A DNA stretch of 64,000 nt from Bacteroides fragilis NCTC 9343 (GCF_000025985.1 NC_003228.3:4836001-4900000), one strand, 5' to 3'. Positions 43,557 through 53,702 are shown, numbered from the stretch's first letter. Numbers and translations: made by a program. The notes: generated from the sequence alone by a model not told the origin.

Positions 43557-44477
43557 CCCCAAAAGCGCTTCCACATCGGCTGCATCCTGATGAAGCTGCG
43601 CTATCAATCCTTCAATCCCATCGAACTTCAGCTCCGGACGGAGATATTTTACAAAAGAGAGCCGGATAAATTTATCGTAAATATCGGAATGAAAATGGAG
43701 GATATTCACTTCTATCGAACGTTCGGGACCATTCCCTATCGTGGGACGAGTACCGATATTGAGCATACCATTATAAGTATGCCCGTCGAACGTGACATGA
43801 ACTGCATAGACACCATCGGCAGGAACCAACTTATCAGGATCGTCTACACTGAGATTGGCCGTAGGGAATCCGATTTTCCTTCCTACCTGATAACCGCTCA
43901 CCACCGTACCATCCAGAAAATAGTCGTAACCCAGACAACGTGCAGCCCGATCTACTTCGCCCTGATGCAACATCTTACGAATGACAGAAGAGCTTATATG
44001 GAGATCATCACACACACAGGCACGAGCACGAATCACCTCTATTCCCATTTCAGAGCCATAACGGCAATAATCCTCAAAGCCTTCACTACGATTGTGTCCG
44101 AAGCGGTGGTCATATCCGATGACAAGTGTCTGCACCCGATAACGGTCTCTCAGGATATCGGACATAAATTCATGGGCAGTCAGATGTGATACTTCACGTG
44201 TAAAATCAAGCATAAAGCAATAATCCACGCCCGTTTCTTCAAGCAGCGCCAGTTTCTCTTCCGAAGTGGTCAATAACTCCGGACGATAGTCTGCATTCAT
44301 CACCTTACGAGGATGAATGGGAAAAGTAATCAGTGCAGAACGCAATCCACGAGCCGCAGCCAACTCTCTGACTTGTTCTATCAGAAAGCGATGCCCCATA
44401 TGTACTCCATCGAAGAAACCGATGGTGGCAACACATGGTTCGGGTAGAACTCCCGGTATATTACGGATTATCTGCAT
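43536..44477 (-). CDS. ribF: Bifunctional riboflavin kinase / FAD synthetase
   Basis: 313 residues from ATG 44477 (MQIIRNIPGVLPEPCVATIG); earlier in-frame starts would overlap the HAD gene. The N-terminal FAD synthetase domain shows ATIGFFDGVHMGHRFLI (nucleotidyltransferase HxGH), YDHRFGHNRSEG and ISSSVIRKML. The C-terminal riboflavin kinase domain shows GRKIGFPTANL (the GxPTAN motif), DGVYAVHVTF and LNIGTRPTIG. It makes FMN and FAD from riboflavin. It is co-transcribed with the HAD gene 19 bp upstream. Its 3' end is built into a palindromic terminator. Confidence 0.96.
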   Translation of the reverse strand: MQIIRNIPGVLPEPCVATIGFFDGVHMGHRFLIEQVRELAAARGLRSALITFPIHPRKVMNADYRPELLTTSEEKLALLEETGVDYCFMLDFTREVSHLTAHEFMSDILRDRYRVQTLVIGYDHRFGHNRSEGFEDYCRYGSEMGIEVIRARACVCDDLHISSSVIRKMLHQGEVDRAARCLGYDYFLDGTVVSGYQVGRKIGFPTANLSVDDPDKLVPADGVYAVHVTFDGHTYNGMLNIGTRPTIGNGPERSIEVNILHFHSDIYDKFIRLSFVKYLRPELKFDGIEGLIAQLHQDAADVEALLGKIQNVN

Positions 44478-44496
44478 GCTGTTTCTCCTATTTATT

Positions 44497-45120
44497 TTAA
44501 TTCTCGGCAAAAAGCGGCCTCCAGTCTTCACCGGGTTTCACTGTATAGGTAGAGATGCCCAATGCCTGGGCGCCCTGGCAGTTGGCTTCGGAGTCATCTA
44601 TGAAAAAAGTTTCGCGCGGATCGAGGTTTGCATCATCAAGCACTCCCCGGAAAATCTCTTCAGCGGGCTTTACCATTTTCATTTCATACGAGAGGTACAT
44701 CTTTTCAAAATAGTCTTCTACACGGAAACCCCGATACGGAAACGCATGCTCACATGCCCACTTCCAATGTATCTCGTTGGTATTGCTCAGCAGATAGACC
44801 ACATATTTCTCGCGGAGTTTCAATAACATATCAAGCTTAAAACGTGGAATATCCACCAAGAAACTATTCCAAGCAGCATCAATTTGCTCATCCGTCACCT
44901 CCTGAGTTATCTGCCCGCGGATACTATCACGAAACTGGGCTGACGAGATCAACCCTTTCTCATGTTGCATAAAGATTCCCTGCTGAGAATACATGCCTAA
45001 CAATTCGTCCACCTTCTCTAATCCCAACTTCCGGAAGTTTTCTATACAACGCTGACGGTCGAGATTAATCAATACACCACCAAAATCAAAAATAAGGTTT
45101 TTAATTCCTTTTCTTTTCAT
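44497..45120 (-). CDS. HAD-superfamily phosphatase (YihX-like)
   Basis: 207 residues. HAD motif I IFDFGGVLINLD (degenerate DxDx, second Asp replaced by Gly as in YihX/epoxide-hydrolase-like HADs), motif II LLSNTNEIHWKW, motif III MKMVKPAEEIFR and motif IV FIDDSEANCQGAQALG. The four-helix cap sits between motif I and II. It probably hydrolyses a sugar phosphate or FMN-type phosphate. Operon position directly before ribF makes flavin-nucleotide dephosphorylation a fair guess, but that is inference only. Confidence 0.88.
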   Translation of the reverse strand: MKRKGIKNLIFDFGGVLINLDRQRCIENFRKLGLEKVDELLGMYSQQGIFMQHEKGLISSAQFRDSIRGQITQEVTDEQIDAAWNSFLVDIPRFKLDMLLKLREKYVVYLLSNTNEIHWKWACEHAFPYRGFRVEDYFEKMYLSYEMKMVKPAEEIFRGVLDDANLDPRETFFIDDSEANCQGAQALGISTYTVKPGEDWRPLFAEN

Positions 45121-45237
45121 CTCTATTCTGTTTTTGAAAGCTTATACACGACAGAGCACGCAAAGGAAACGGAGTTTTTATATCCTGTTCATAAAAGACA
45201 CTTTCTTTGCGTCCACTGTGATAAATAGCTTTCATTT

Positions 45238-47922
45238 TCATTTCTGAGTTAAACGTTTGACCAAGCGAATCAATTCTCCAATCCACAAGACGAGAGAAGA
45301 AGAACCGATGATGATAAGCCATGTTTGCCAGTCGAGCGGTTCTGTACGGAATACAGCTCCACCGAACTGCACTATAAGAAACTGCCCACCCAGGATGGCC
45401 AGTACAATCAATTCCATTCCGTACGACTTCGTAAGACCCTTGAATGCTGAATCGGTAGTGCCAAACACACGGGCGTTGAACAGATTCCAAAACTGAAGCA
45501 TTACAAAGAAGGTGAAAAAAATGGTCAACCGCTGTACCGTCATTCCACCGTCGGCATTTGTAAAGTAGTATATCATCGCCATCAGTACTACCAGAAAGAG
45601 TGTACCGACACCGAATATATTATGTTGCATCGCTTTACTAATAATAAAATCAGTACTGCGACGCGGTTTATCGTTCATAACACTCTCACTTGGCGGAATA
45701 GAAGCCAAAGCTAAAGCGGCAAATGTATCCATGATGAGATTTACCCATAACATTTGGGTCACAGTCAACGGTAGTTCTGTTCCCACAATAGAACCGAGCA
45801 ATACGATGAGAAGTGCCACAAAGTTAATGGTCAGCTGAAATACGATGAAACGCTGGATATTCTTATAAAGTGACCGCCCCCACATCACAGCAGTCCCGAT
45901 ACTGTTGAAAGAGTCGTCCAGCAAAGTGATGTCACTGGCCTCTTTGGCAACTGAAGTTCCGGTACCCATCGAAAGTCCTACCTGTGCATGATTGAGCGCC
46001 GGCGCATCGTTCGTTCCGTCTCCGGTCACAGCCACAACGGCTCCTTTCTGCTGCAGCAATTGTACCAGACGTTGTTTGTCGGTAGGACGGGCACGCGACA
46101 TAATTTTCAAGTCCATCACTCTATCCAATGCTTCTTCATCACTCAATTCGGCAAAAGCAACTCCGGTAATGCGATTGCGTTCCGTATCTTCCGGTTTCCA
46201 CAGCCCGATCTGACGCGCAATCTCAGTTGCGGTGCCCGGAGTATCCCCGGTCACAATCTTGATACCGATACCTGCCGACTGGCATTTAGCTACTGCCGCA
46301 GGCACATCGGGACGTATAGGATCGGAAATGGCAACGACTCCAAGGAAATTAAGATTATTTTCTGAAACAAGTGCCACACAGTCATCCGGTTCGTTATCTT
46401 CCACCAAACGGAATGCAAAACCAAGTGTACGCATAGCCATATTCTGATAACCCAGTAATTGTGCTTCGACAGTCGAACGATATTCCACACTATCCACACG
46501 ACGGCCATCGAGAATCACCTCCTTACATTTGCCAAGCACGATTTCGGGCGCACCTTTTATATATAATACCTTTTTGCCTATCAACGGCGACTTCACCAAA
46601 GTAGCCATAAACTTACGTTCAGTCGAGAACGTCAATTGGTCGAGCACCCGTGCTCCTTCTCTGAGTTCAAGATAGTTACGTTTCTGGCTATTCAGCCACA
46701 GCAACAAGGCAACTTCCGTAGGATTACCCACTCCTTTCGGCTTCTCACCCTCTCCCGTTTCTTCAAGAAAAGCAGTGGAGTTAGCACTAATCCCTTCCGC
46801 AATCAGTCTGCTGATATCGTCATCTGCCAGTTTCCCACCATCTTTCAAACCATAGAAATTGGGCTCGTGCACCTGCATCAGATTTTGTGTCAACGTACCG
46901 GTCTTGTCTGTACAAATCACGGTAATCGCCCCCATTGTTTCGCAAGCGTGCATCTTACGCACCAAATTGTTAGTGGCAAGCATACGGCGCATATTCAGTG
47001 CCAGGCTGAGGGTCACACTCATAGGCAATCCCTCGGGAACGGCAACCACGATCAGGGTAACCGCCATCATGAAATATTTCAATGTACGCTCCAACACCGG
47101 CAACCAGTCATGCCAACCGTTCAGAGCCCCAAAATCGAAATACAGTACAACGTCTTTTATAAAGAAAATAAGGAAAGCAAGTCCGGCTACGGTAAAACCG
47201 ATCTTACCGATCAGGTTGGCCAATTTGGTCAGCTGGATATTCAATGGTGTAGGCTCCGTAGTTTGTTCCGTACTCTGACGTGCCACTTTCCCAATCTCCG
47301 TAGCATCTCCCACACGAAGTACCTTCATCGATCCATGGCCATCGACCACAGTTGTACCACGCATCACCAGATTGGAAGCATACGTAGCTTCTTCATCAAA
47401 ATCGGCTTCGATTATTGTTTTATTAATCACCGGTTCCCCGGTCAGGTTCGATTCGTTCACCTGCAAAGAAATAGCTTCTATCAGTTCGCCATCTGCGGGA
47501 ATCTCTTCACCGGTCTCCAATACCACAATGTCACCTACTACCACATCTTTACGCGGAATCTCCTGAATACGCCCGTTACGAATCACCTTTACTAAAGTCT
47601 CTTCAGTAACGGCATTCAGTAAATCGAATTTCTTATTGGCATCGTATTCGAAATAGAAACCGATACCGGTTGCCAACAGGATAGCGGCTATAATACCGAT
47701 CGTTTCGGCATACTCATTCTCGATAACGGAAATGATAAGAGAGAATACAGCTGCAATAAGCAGCACACGTACAACAGGATCTTCAAATTTTTCCAAATAA
47801 AGCTTCAGGAGCGAAGGACGCTTAGGAGGCGTCAGTAGGTTGGCACCATATTTCTCCCGGCTTTGGAGAACTTCTTGATCAGTCAGGCCCAAATGAAAAT
47901 AATCGTCGTTCTTTGCAGTCAT
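45238..47922 (-). CDS. Calcium-translocating P-type ATPase (PMCA type)
   Basis: 894 residues. Cation-ATPase N-domain (GLTDQEVLQSREKYGANLLT), actuator domain (VNESNLTGEPVINK with the TGE motif), M4 PEGLP (VVAVPEGLPMSVTLSLALNM), phosphorylation site ICDKTGTLTQNLM, nucleotide domain, hinge TGDGTNDAPALNHAQVGLSM and a C-terminal cation-ATPase_C bundle (LWVNLIMDTFAALALASIPP). PEGLP with AxxNLIMDT supports Ca2+ export from the cytoplasm. The regulatory calmodulin tail of eukaryotic PMCA is absent. A -7 box TACTTTTG lies at 47958-47951 (minus). Confidence 0.94.
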   Translation of the reverse strand: MTAKNDDYFHLGLTDQEVLQSREKYGANLLTPPKRPSLLKLYLEKFEDPVVRVLLIAAVFSLIISVIENEYAETIGIIAAILLATGIGFYFEYDANKKFDLLNAVTEETLVKVIRNGRIQEIPRKDVVVGDIVVLETGEEIPADGELIEAISLQVNESNLTGEPVINKTIIEADFDEEATYASNLVMRGTTVVDGHGSMKVLRVGDATEIGKVARQSTEQTTEPTPLNIQLTKLANLIGKIGFTVAGLAFLIFFIKDVVLYFDFGALNGWHDWLPVLERTLKYFMMAVTLIVVAVPEGLPMSVTLSLALNMRRMLATNNLVRKMHACETMGAITVICTDKTGTLTQNLMQVHEPNFYGLKDGGKLADDDISRLIAEGISANSTAFLEETGEGEKPKGVGNPTEVALLLWLNSQKRNYLELREGARVLDQLTFSTERKFMATLVKSPLIGKKVLYIKGAPEIVLGKCKEVILDGRRVDSVEYRSTVEAQLLGYQNMAMRTLGFAFRLVEDNEPDDCVALVSENNLNFLGVVAISDPIRPDVPAAVAKCQSAGIGIKIVTGDTPGTATEIARQIGLWKPEDTERNRITGVAFAELSDEEALDRVMDLKIMSRARPTDKQRLVQLLQQKGAVVAVTGDGTNDAPALNHAQVGLSMGTGTSVAKEASDITLLDDSFNSIGTAVMWGRSLYKNIQRFIVFQLTINFVALLIVLLGSIVGTELPLTVTQMLWVNLIMDTFAALALASIPPSESVMNDKPRRSTDFIISKAMQHNIFGVGTLFLVVLMAMIYYFTNADGGMTVQRLTIFFTFFVMLQFWNLFNARVFGTTDSAFKGLTKSYGMELIVLAILGGQFLIVQFGGAVFRTEPLDWQTWLIIIGSSSLVLWIGELIRLVKRLTQK

Positions 47923-47985
47923 GCAGATACATACATTAAATTAGAAGTTGCAAAAGTACAACATAAATCCGGTATAAGATGTTTC

Positions 47986-49659
47986 TTAAATCTTTTTTAA
48001 GGATTCCAGTTTTCCCAACAGTACTTTTGACGAAATGGGCTTCGTCAGGAAATCGGTAAAGCCGCTATGCATGATTTTCTGGCGGTCTTCTTCATACGCA
48101 AAAGCAGTAAGAGCAATGATAGGCACTGTAGCCGACATCTGTCGGATAGCCTCCGTAGCCTCGTAGCCATTCACCTCAGGCATACGGATATCCATCAAGA
48201 TAATGTCCGGTTGGAATTTCAGGAAAAGAGAAATGGCCTCTTCACCATTGTGAGCCCAATGTAATTCGTAACGTGAAGCGAGGATAGCTTCGCAAAGACG
48301 ATAATTGTCTTCCATATCTTCGGCCACCAGTATGCTCAGTTTTTTATCACTTCCCGCATCGATAACCGGAACCCGTACTGCAGAAGGCAATTCTTCCTGC
48401 TCTTTCTCAATGATGACTTTGGGTTTAATATCGGAATGTTCGGGCAATGTAAACCAAAAGGTACTTCCTTTGCCTACCTCAGATTCGGCTCCGATTTCCC
48501 CACCCAGCTTATTTACAATCGTCTTACAGATAGAGAGTCCGAGTCCGTTACCGTTTTTATCACTTTGCAAACGCACAAAACGATCGAAGACACCCTCCAA
48601 TTTATCCGCCGAAATACCCGAACCGGTATCGCTAACATAAAACCGAAGTCCATTCTCGGAAGACTGATATCCGATACGGATACTACCCTCTGTAGTAAAT
48701 TTGATTGCATTAGATACAAAATTGGACACAACCTGAGCAATTCGGTTACGATCCGTATGAACCATACACGAGGGCAACCCGGACTCTGTTATAATCTGTA
48801 CAGGCGAGTTAGAGCCTATCTTCATACGGAACAATTGTTCCAAATCATTCAGTAACAAGTTGATATCGACATCAGAATAAACAAACTCCAATGTACCGGC
48901 CTCAATCTTCGACAAATCAAGAATATCATTAACCAGCTGTAATAGCAATTCGCTGTTCGTATGGAGTATCTCCAGGTATTTTTGCTTTTCTTCTTCTGTA
49001 TTGGCCGCTGCCAGCAGTTCGGAAAAGCCGACGATGGCATTCAGTGGCGTACGGATTTCATGACTCATATTGGCTAGAAAAGCGGACTTGGAACGATCTG
49101 CATTTTCCGCTTTTTCCTTCGCTTCGGCCAACGCCTCTTCCGTTTGTTTAATCGAAGTAATGTCATGCACCGTCAGCACCATGCGCTCTTCACTATCCAG
49201 AGTCATAAATACTCCCGAGATCATTACGTCGCACTTTACAAATTCATGCTCGTCTATGGCAATATTCAGTGATGATTGCAAATCAGTAAATTCTTTCTTC
49301 TGGCGGAAAGCGTTTCCTATTGCTCCCCTCACCGGACATTCCTGGCAAAAAGCATGGGTTCCGCATCCCCCTTTGGCAGACAAGGCATTCCGGCATTGCA
49401 ACAGATCACCTACACGCTTCTCTTTACCGTCCGGACTGAGATGAGTCAAATCATAATAATTAGTTTTCAGGACTTTGAAATCAGAATCGATTACCAAAAC
49501 ATACGCATGAATATGCGTCAGAATCGCATCAAACAGACAATTTACATTCTCCAGTTTCCGGTCCGATGCAGATTGCATTAACTTACCTTGTCTCTTTTCC
49601 CACAGAATAGCTCCTAAAAAAGCCACACATACCAGTGATAATACAATCTGCCACATCAT
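47986..49659 (-). CDS. Hybrid sensor histidine kinase/response regulator
   Basis: 557 residues. One N-terminal membrane helix (MMWQIVLSLVCVAFLGAILW), a PAS-like sensor (residues ~40-165) containing five Cys, three of them in a cluster around CGTHAFCQEC that could bind metal, then the HisKA domain with phospho-acceptor His (FLANMSHEIRTPLNAIVGFS), HATPase (VSNFVSNAIKFTTEGSIRIG, DTGSGISADKLEGVFDRF, GNGLGLSICK) and a C-terminal receiver (LVAEDMEDNYRL, DIILMDIRMPEVNGYEATEA, ALTAFAYEE). It would phosphorylate itself on His and relay to its own Asp. No DNA-binding partner is adjacent. A -7 box TACCTTTG lies at 49705-49698 (minus). Confidence 0.94.
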   Translation of the reverse strand: MMWQIVLSLVCVAFLGAILWEKRQGKLMQSASDRKLENVNCLFDAILTHIHAYVLVIDSDFKVLKTNYYDLTHLSPDGKEKRVGDLLQCRNALSAKGGCGTHAFCQECPVRGAIGNAFRQKKEFTDLQSSLNIAIDEHEFVKCDVMISGVFMTLDSEERMVLTVHDITSIKQTEEALAEAKEKAENADRSKSAFLANMSHEIRTPLNAIVGFSELLAAANTEEEKQKYLEILHTNSELLLQLVNDILDLSKIEAGTLEFVYSDVDINLLLNDLEQLFRMKIGSNSPVQIITESGLPSCMVHTDRNRIAQVVSNFVSNAIKFTTEGSIRIGYQSSENGLRFYVSDTGSGISADKLEGVFDRFVRLQSDKNGNGLGLSICKTIVNKLGGEIGAESEVGKGSTFWFTLPEHSDIKPKVIIEKEQEELPSAVRVPVIDAGSDKKLSILVAEDMEDNYRLCEAILASRYELHWAHNGEEAISLFLKFQPDIILMDIRMPEVNGYEATEAIRQMSATVPIIALTAFAYEEDRQKIMHSGFTDFLTKPISSKVLLGKLESLKKI

Positions 49660-49761
49660 AGTTTATAATTCCTTGATTAATGTTTTGTTGCTACAGACAA
49701 AGGTAGTGCTTTATTAATGAAAAAAGAAAAAATAAATGAACAATACGTCCGATACTTTTGT

Positions 49762-49769
49762 TATATTTG
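49762..49769 (+). promoter_or_regulatory. -7 box of the rubredoxin gene
   Basis: TATATTTG, 24 bp before ATG 49794; no clear -33. Confidence 0.45.
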
Positions 49770-49793
49770 CATAAACTTAAAAAAAGAGACGAC

Positions 49794-49955
49794 ATGAAGT
49801 ACATTTGCACCGTTTGTGATTTCATTTACGATCCGGAGATAGGTGATCCGGAAGGCGGAATCGAACCCGGAACACAGTTTGAAGATATTCCTGATGATTG
49901 GGTATGCCCTCTGTGTGGAGTTGGAAAAGAAGATTTCGAACCGTATAATGGCTAA
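49794..49955 (+). CDS. Rubredoxin
   Basis: 53 residues from ATG 49794; the upstream in-frame codons do not match the family. The two CxxC knuckles YICTVC (Cys5, Cys8) and WVCPLC (Cys38, Cys41) ligate one iron. The conserved core [18 protein letters not shown] is intact. It is a cytoplasmic one-electron carrier, often reducing peroxide- or superoxide-detoxifying enzymes in anaerobes. It appears monocistronic with a strong convergent terminator. Confidence 0.97.
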   Translation: MKYICTVCDFIYDPEIGDPEGGIEPGTQFEDIPDDWVCPLCGVGKEDFEPYNG

Positions 49956-49965
49956 ACGATTCATT

Positions 49966-50021
49966 AACGATGAACGATAAGCGATGAGCACTCTCAATTA
50001 CACGCTTTATCGTTCATCGTT
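49966..50021. terminator. Convergent terminator between rubredoxin and Na/Pi genes
   Basis: AACGATGAACGATAA (49966-49980) and TTATCGTTCATCGTT (50007-50021), a perfect 15-bp stem, with GCG/CGC continuing it across a bulge. Confidence 0.75.
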
Positions 50022-50032
50022 CATCACTTTTC

Positions 50033-51730
50033 TCAAGACGCTTTCTTTTCTTTTACGTCACTGCTCGCTTCTACTACATTTACTACATAGTCACCGAGTT
50101 TTTCACATTCGGCGATAATATCCATGTAATAAACGCCCATCTGATAATCATATTCTTTATTATTCACATCCAGGATATTCTGATTCTTCAGTTGGTTACG
50201 ATAGTTATTAATTTCATTCTCAATATTGAATGACTTATTAACATCGATACTCTGATGTTCGGGTTTCTCGACCACGACAATCATTTGCGACAGAGCATCA
50301 TTGGTCAGTTTCATCATGAAATGAATGTGCTCATATTGCTTCTCTGTGAAATCCTGATTGGTCTGACGCTTCCGGCTGATGGTACGTGCCAAGTTATAGC
50401 AACTGTCACCAATACTTTCAATCTCGGTTACCTCACGAAGCATGGCACGTATCTGAAGCTTACTTTCCGAGCTCAAACGCCCTTCAGATACCTGATTCAA
50501 GTAATTGGCAATCTCCAATTCCATATTATCACTGATATTCTCGTATTTCTCAATCCGGCTGAAAAGTTTATTGAAGTCATCATCCTTTTCAGTATGCAAC
50601 AGATCTTGTACCATACCAAACATACGATGAATACGCTCGGAAAACAGATGAATCTCCTTACGGGCCTGAAGTATGGATAATTCGGCCGTAGAAAGCATAC
50701 CTCCGGTAATAAAGCGCAAGCGTGGCTCTTCATCTTCTTCCTTGGGACGAATAATGGCACACACGGTACGCTCAATCAGTTTCACTCCCCAAATCAGCAG
50801 ACAGACGTTACATATATTAAAAATAGAGTGGAAAGCGGACAACTTATAAGAAATAGCCACCTCTGCACTTCCCGGATGGAAGAAGGTATCGACCACCCAA
50901 TTGACGAATACCATAAAAGGATGGAAAATAATCAGCACCCAGATCACACCAAAAACATTGAAAACAAAGTGAGCCAAAGCAGCACGTTTTGCTTGTGAAT
51001 TAGCAGTCAGGGCAGCCAGATTGGCTGTAATAGTAGTTCCGATATTCTCACCCAAGACCAATGCGGCACCCAGTTCCAGGCTGATCCATCCGTTGGCACA
51101 CATAATTAAAGTAATAGCCATCGTCGCGGCGGAAGCCTGTACGATCATAGTGAGAATAGTACCGATAAATAAAAAGAGCAGAACCGAGAAAAATCCCATA
51201 TCTGTATAGTTCTGTACAAAAGCCAGCATTTCCGGGTTGGCATTCAGGTCGGGGGCATTTGCTTTGAGGTACGAAAGCCCCATAAAGAGGAAAGAAAAAC
51301 CAAAGATAAATTCACCGATAGACTTACGGTTACTTTTACCCGAAAAAATAAGAGGAAGGGCAATGGCTAAAAGAGGAAGGGCAAAAGCAGCCATGTCGAC
51401 TTTAAACCCAAAAATAGAAATGATCCATGCGGTGACTGTCGTACCGATATTAGCACCCATTATCACACTAATGGATTCGGCCAATGTCAGCAGACCGGCA
51501 TTTACAAAACTGACCACCATCACCGTCGTTGCCGAAGAAGATTGGATAAGGGCGGTGATCAACACACCTGTTAAAACTCCCGTTACCCGGTTTGTAGTCA
51601 TTGCTGTCAGAATTCCTCGCAATCTGTCACCTGCGACTTTCTGTAAGCCCTCGCTCATGATCTTCATTCCATAAAGAAAAAGTCCTAACGAGCCAATGAG
51701 CTTTAAAAAATCATAAAAAGAATATTCCAT
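50033..51730 (-). CDS. Na/Pi cotransporter-family protein with PhoU-like tail
   Basis: 565 residues. Two Na/Pi-cotransporter repeats fill the first ~310 residues. The QSSS motif LIQSSSATTVMVVSFVNAGL is in the first and IVQASAATMAITLIMCANGW, a QASA variant, in the second; MGANIGTTVTAWI and LGENIGTTITANLAAL follow each. The C-terminal ~200 residues form PhoU-type helices (AMLREVTEIESIGDSCYNLA, DIIAECEKLGDYVVNVVEA). It imports phosphate, or exports it as YjbB does. It is monocistronic, divergent from the nucleoside kinase. Confidence 0.93.
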   Translation of the reverse strand: MEYSFYDFLKLIGSLGLFLYGMKIMSEGLQKVAGDRLRGILTAMTTNRVTGVLTGVLITALIQSSSATTVMVVSFVNAGLLTLAESISVIMGANIGTTVTAWIISIFGFKVDMAAFALPLLAIALPLIFSGKSNRKSIGEFIFGFSFLFMGLSYLKANAPDLNANPEMLAFVQNYTDMGFFSVLLFLFIGTILTMIVQASAATMAITLIMCANGWISLELGAALVLGENIGTTITANLAALTANSQAKRAALAHFVFNVFGVIWVLIIFHPFMVFVNWVVDTFFHPGSAEVAISYKLSAFHSIFNICNVCLLIWGVKLIERTVCAIIRPKEEDEEPRLRFITGGMLSTAELSILQARKEIHLFSERIHRMFGMVQDLLHTEKDDDFNKLFSRIEKYENISDNMELEIANYLNQVSEGRLSSESKLQIRAMLREVTEIESIGDSCYNLARTISRKRQTNQDFTEKQYEHIHFMMKLTNDALSQMIVVVEKPEHQSIDVNKSFNIENEINNYRNQLKNQNILDVNNKEYDYQMGVYYMDIIAECEKLGDYVVNVVEASSDVKEKKAS

Positions 51731-51813
51731 CTATAATTATTTTAGTGGTTGTTTGTCTTCTTAGCAATTATGTGATATATTTATCCGTACTATTCACCCC
51801 AAAATGACGTGAA

Positions 51814-53487
51814 ATGAAACAGATGTTACAAATATATTGCAAAAATAATAATATTTCTAAAGAATTCCCTATTGGGAGCTCACTTTTGGATATTTATTAC
51901 GGCTTTAATCTTAATTTTCCTTATCAGGTAGTCAGTGCTAAAGTAAATAATCGCTCTGAAGGACTCAATTTTCGTGTATATAACAATAAAGATGTAGAGT
52001 TTCTGGATGTAAGAGATTCTTCGGGAATGCGTACGTATGTGCGTTCTCTCTGCTTTGTGCTCTACAAAGCTGTCAGCGAACTCTTTCCGAATGGCAAACT
52101 TTTTGTGGAGCACCCGGTATCCAAAGGATACTTCTGCAATTTGCGGATCGGGCGCCCCGTCACACTTGAAGACGTGTCACAAATAAAGAAACGTATGCAG
52201 GAAATTATAGCGGAAGACATTACCTATCACCGCATTGAGTGTCATACAACTGAAGCCGTACGTGTATTCAGTGAACGGGGCATGAATGACAAGGTAAAAT
52301 TACTCGAATCTTCCGGTTCTATCTATACCTATTATTATACTTTGGGAGGTACTGCCGACTATTATTACGGTAATCTGCTCCCAAGTACAGGATTTATCCA
52401 CTTATTCGACCTCGTTAAATACTACGACGGACTGTTGCTGCGTATTCCTAACAAAGAAAACCCATCTGTACTGGAAGATGTGGTAAAACAGGAGAAAATG
52501 CTCGATGTTTTCAAAGAGCACCTGCGATGGAACTACATCATGGGATTGAACAATGTAGGAGATTTCAATATTGCTTGTGAAGAGGGACATGCCACGGACC
52601 TGATCAATGTGGCAGAAGCTCTGCAAGAGAAGAAAATAGCACAAATAGCCGATAGCATTTTCCACCGCGGAGAAAACGGGACTCGTGTAAAACTGGTGTT
52701 GATTTCCGGACCGTCATCATCCGGGAAAACAACTTTTAGTAAGCGACTCTCCATCCAGTTAATGACCAACGGCCTGAAACCATATCCCATCTCACTGGAC
52801 AATTATTTTGTAGACCGTGAAGACACTCCATTGGATGAAAACGGCAATTATGACTATGAATCCCTTTATGCCCTCGACCTGGAGTTATTCAATACACAAC
52901 TACAGGCTTTGTTGCGTGGCGAGGAAGTAGAACTGCCCCGCTATAACTTTATGTTGGGAAAAAAAGAATATAAAGGTGATAAATTGCGGATCGACGAACA
53001 TACGGTATTGATTCTTGAGGGAATACACGCCCTTAATCCGGAACTGACTCCGCAAATCCCGGCAGCAAATAAGTTCAAAATATACGTCTCTGCCTTGACA
53101 ACCATCTCGCTGGACGATCATAACTGGATCCCAACGACGGACAACCGACTTTTGCGCCGTATTATCCGGGACTTCAACTATCGCGGCTATTCTGCCCAAG
53201 AGACTATCTCACGCTGGCCCAGCGTACGCGCCGGAGAAGATAAATGGATTTTCCCTTATCAGGAGAATGCCGATGTGATGTTCAACTCCGCCCTTTTATT
53301 TGAATTTGCCGTGCTCCGCTGTCATGCCGAGCCCATTCTTACCAGCGTGCCACGTAACTGTCCGGAATATGCTGAAGCATATCGGTTGCTGAAGTTTATC
53401 AAATATTTCACTCCTGTACAGGATAAGGAGATTCCTCCAACCTCACTTTTGAGAGAATTCCTGGGAGGAAGCAGTTTTAAATATTAG
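51814..53487 (+). CDS. Nucleoside (uridine-type) kinase with N-terminal TGS/SAD-like region
   Basis: 557 residues. A TGS-like N-terminus (LQIYCKNNNISKEFPIGSSL, residues 1-65) and a segment resembling the second additional domain of threonyl-tRNA synthetase precede a P-loop kinase. Walker A is GPSSSGKTTFSKRL near residue 297, followed by PISLDNYFVDREDTPLDENG NYDYESLYALDLELF and LILEGIHALNP, hallmarks of uridine/cytidine and phosphoribulokinase-type kinases. This fused arrangement recurs in Bacteroidetes and Firmicutes; the role of the TGS part is unclear. The expected reaction is nucleoside phosphorylation by ATP or GTP. Confidence 0.88.
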   Translation: MKQMLQIYCKNNNISKEFPIGSSLLDIYYGFNLNFPYQVVSAKVNNRSEGLNFRVYNNKDVEFLDVRDSSGMRTYVRSLCFVLYKAVSELFPNGKLFVEHPVSKGYFCNLRIGRPVTLEDVSQIKKRMQEIIAEDITYHRIECHTTEAVRVFSERGMNDKVKLLESSGSIYTYYYTLGGTADYYYGNLLPSTGFIHLFDLVKYYDGLLLRIPNKENPSVLEDVVKQEKMLDVFKEHLRWNYIMGLNNVGDFNIACEEGHATDLINVAEALQEKKIAQIADSIFHRGENGTRVKLVLISGPSSSGKTTFSKRLSIQLMTNGLKPYPISLDNYFVDREDTPLDENGNYDYESLYALDLELFNTQLQALLRGEEVELPRYNFMLGKKEYKGDKLRIDEHTVLILEGIHALNPELTPQIPAANKFKIYVSALTTISLDDHNWIPTTDNRLLRRIIRDFNYRGYSAQETISRWPSVRAGEDKWIFPYQENADVMFNSALLFEFAVLRCHAEPILTSVPRNCPEYAEAYRLLKFIKYFTPVQDKEIPPTSLLREFLGGSSFKY

Positions 53488-53525
53488 ATAGAGCCATATT
53501 CCAAATCATTATCAGACATAGACTT

Positions 53526-53560
53526 TACAAATACCGGCTCCGGAGAGAGCCTTATTTGTA
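53526..53560. terminator. Hairpin after the nucleoside kinase gene
   Basis: TACAAATA..GGCTC pairs with GAGCC..TATTTGTA around a small internal loop, 39 bp past the stop; the T run is poor. Confidence 0.45.
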
Positions 53561-53694
53561 GAATCTATGCCTGAATTATCAAATTTTATCCACCTTTCAA
53601 CCAACCGGTAATGCCCGCCATTCCTCTTTGAAGAAGAATCAAAGAAGAAATGAAAAATAAGAGGGGGAAATGAGAGGTTTCTACAAAGATTTTT

Positions 53695-53702
53695 TAACTT
53701 TG
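53695..53702 (+). promoter_or_regulatory. -7 box of the TPR kinase-like gene
   Basis: TAACTTTG, 22 bp before ATG 53725; no clear -33. Confidence 0.45.

Noticed and set aside
43512..44189. 225-codon open frame on the plus strand
   Set aside because: Antisense to ribF, and it begins inside the palindromic terminator.
46636..47595. 319-codon open frame on the plus strand
   Set aside because: Antisense shadow of the P-type ATPase with no recognisable motif.
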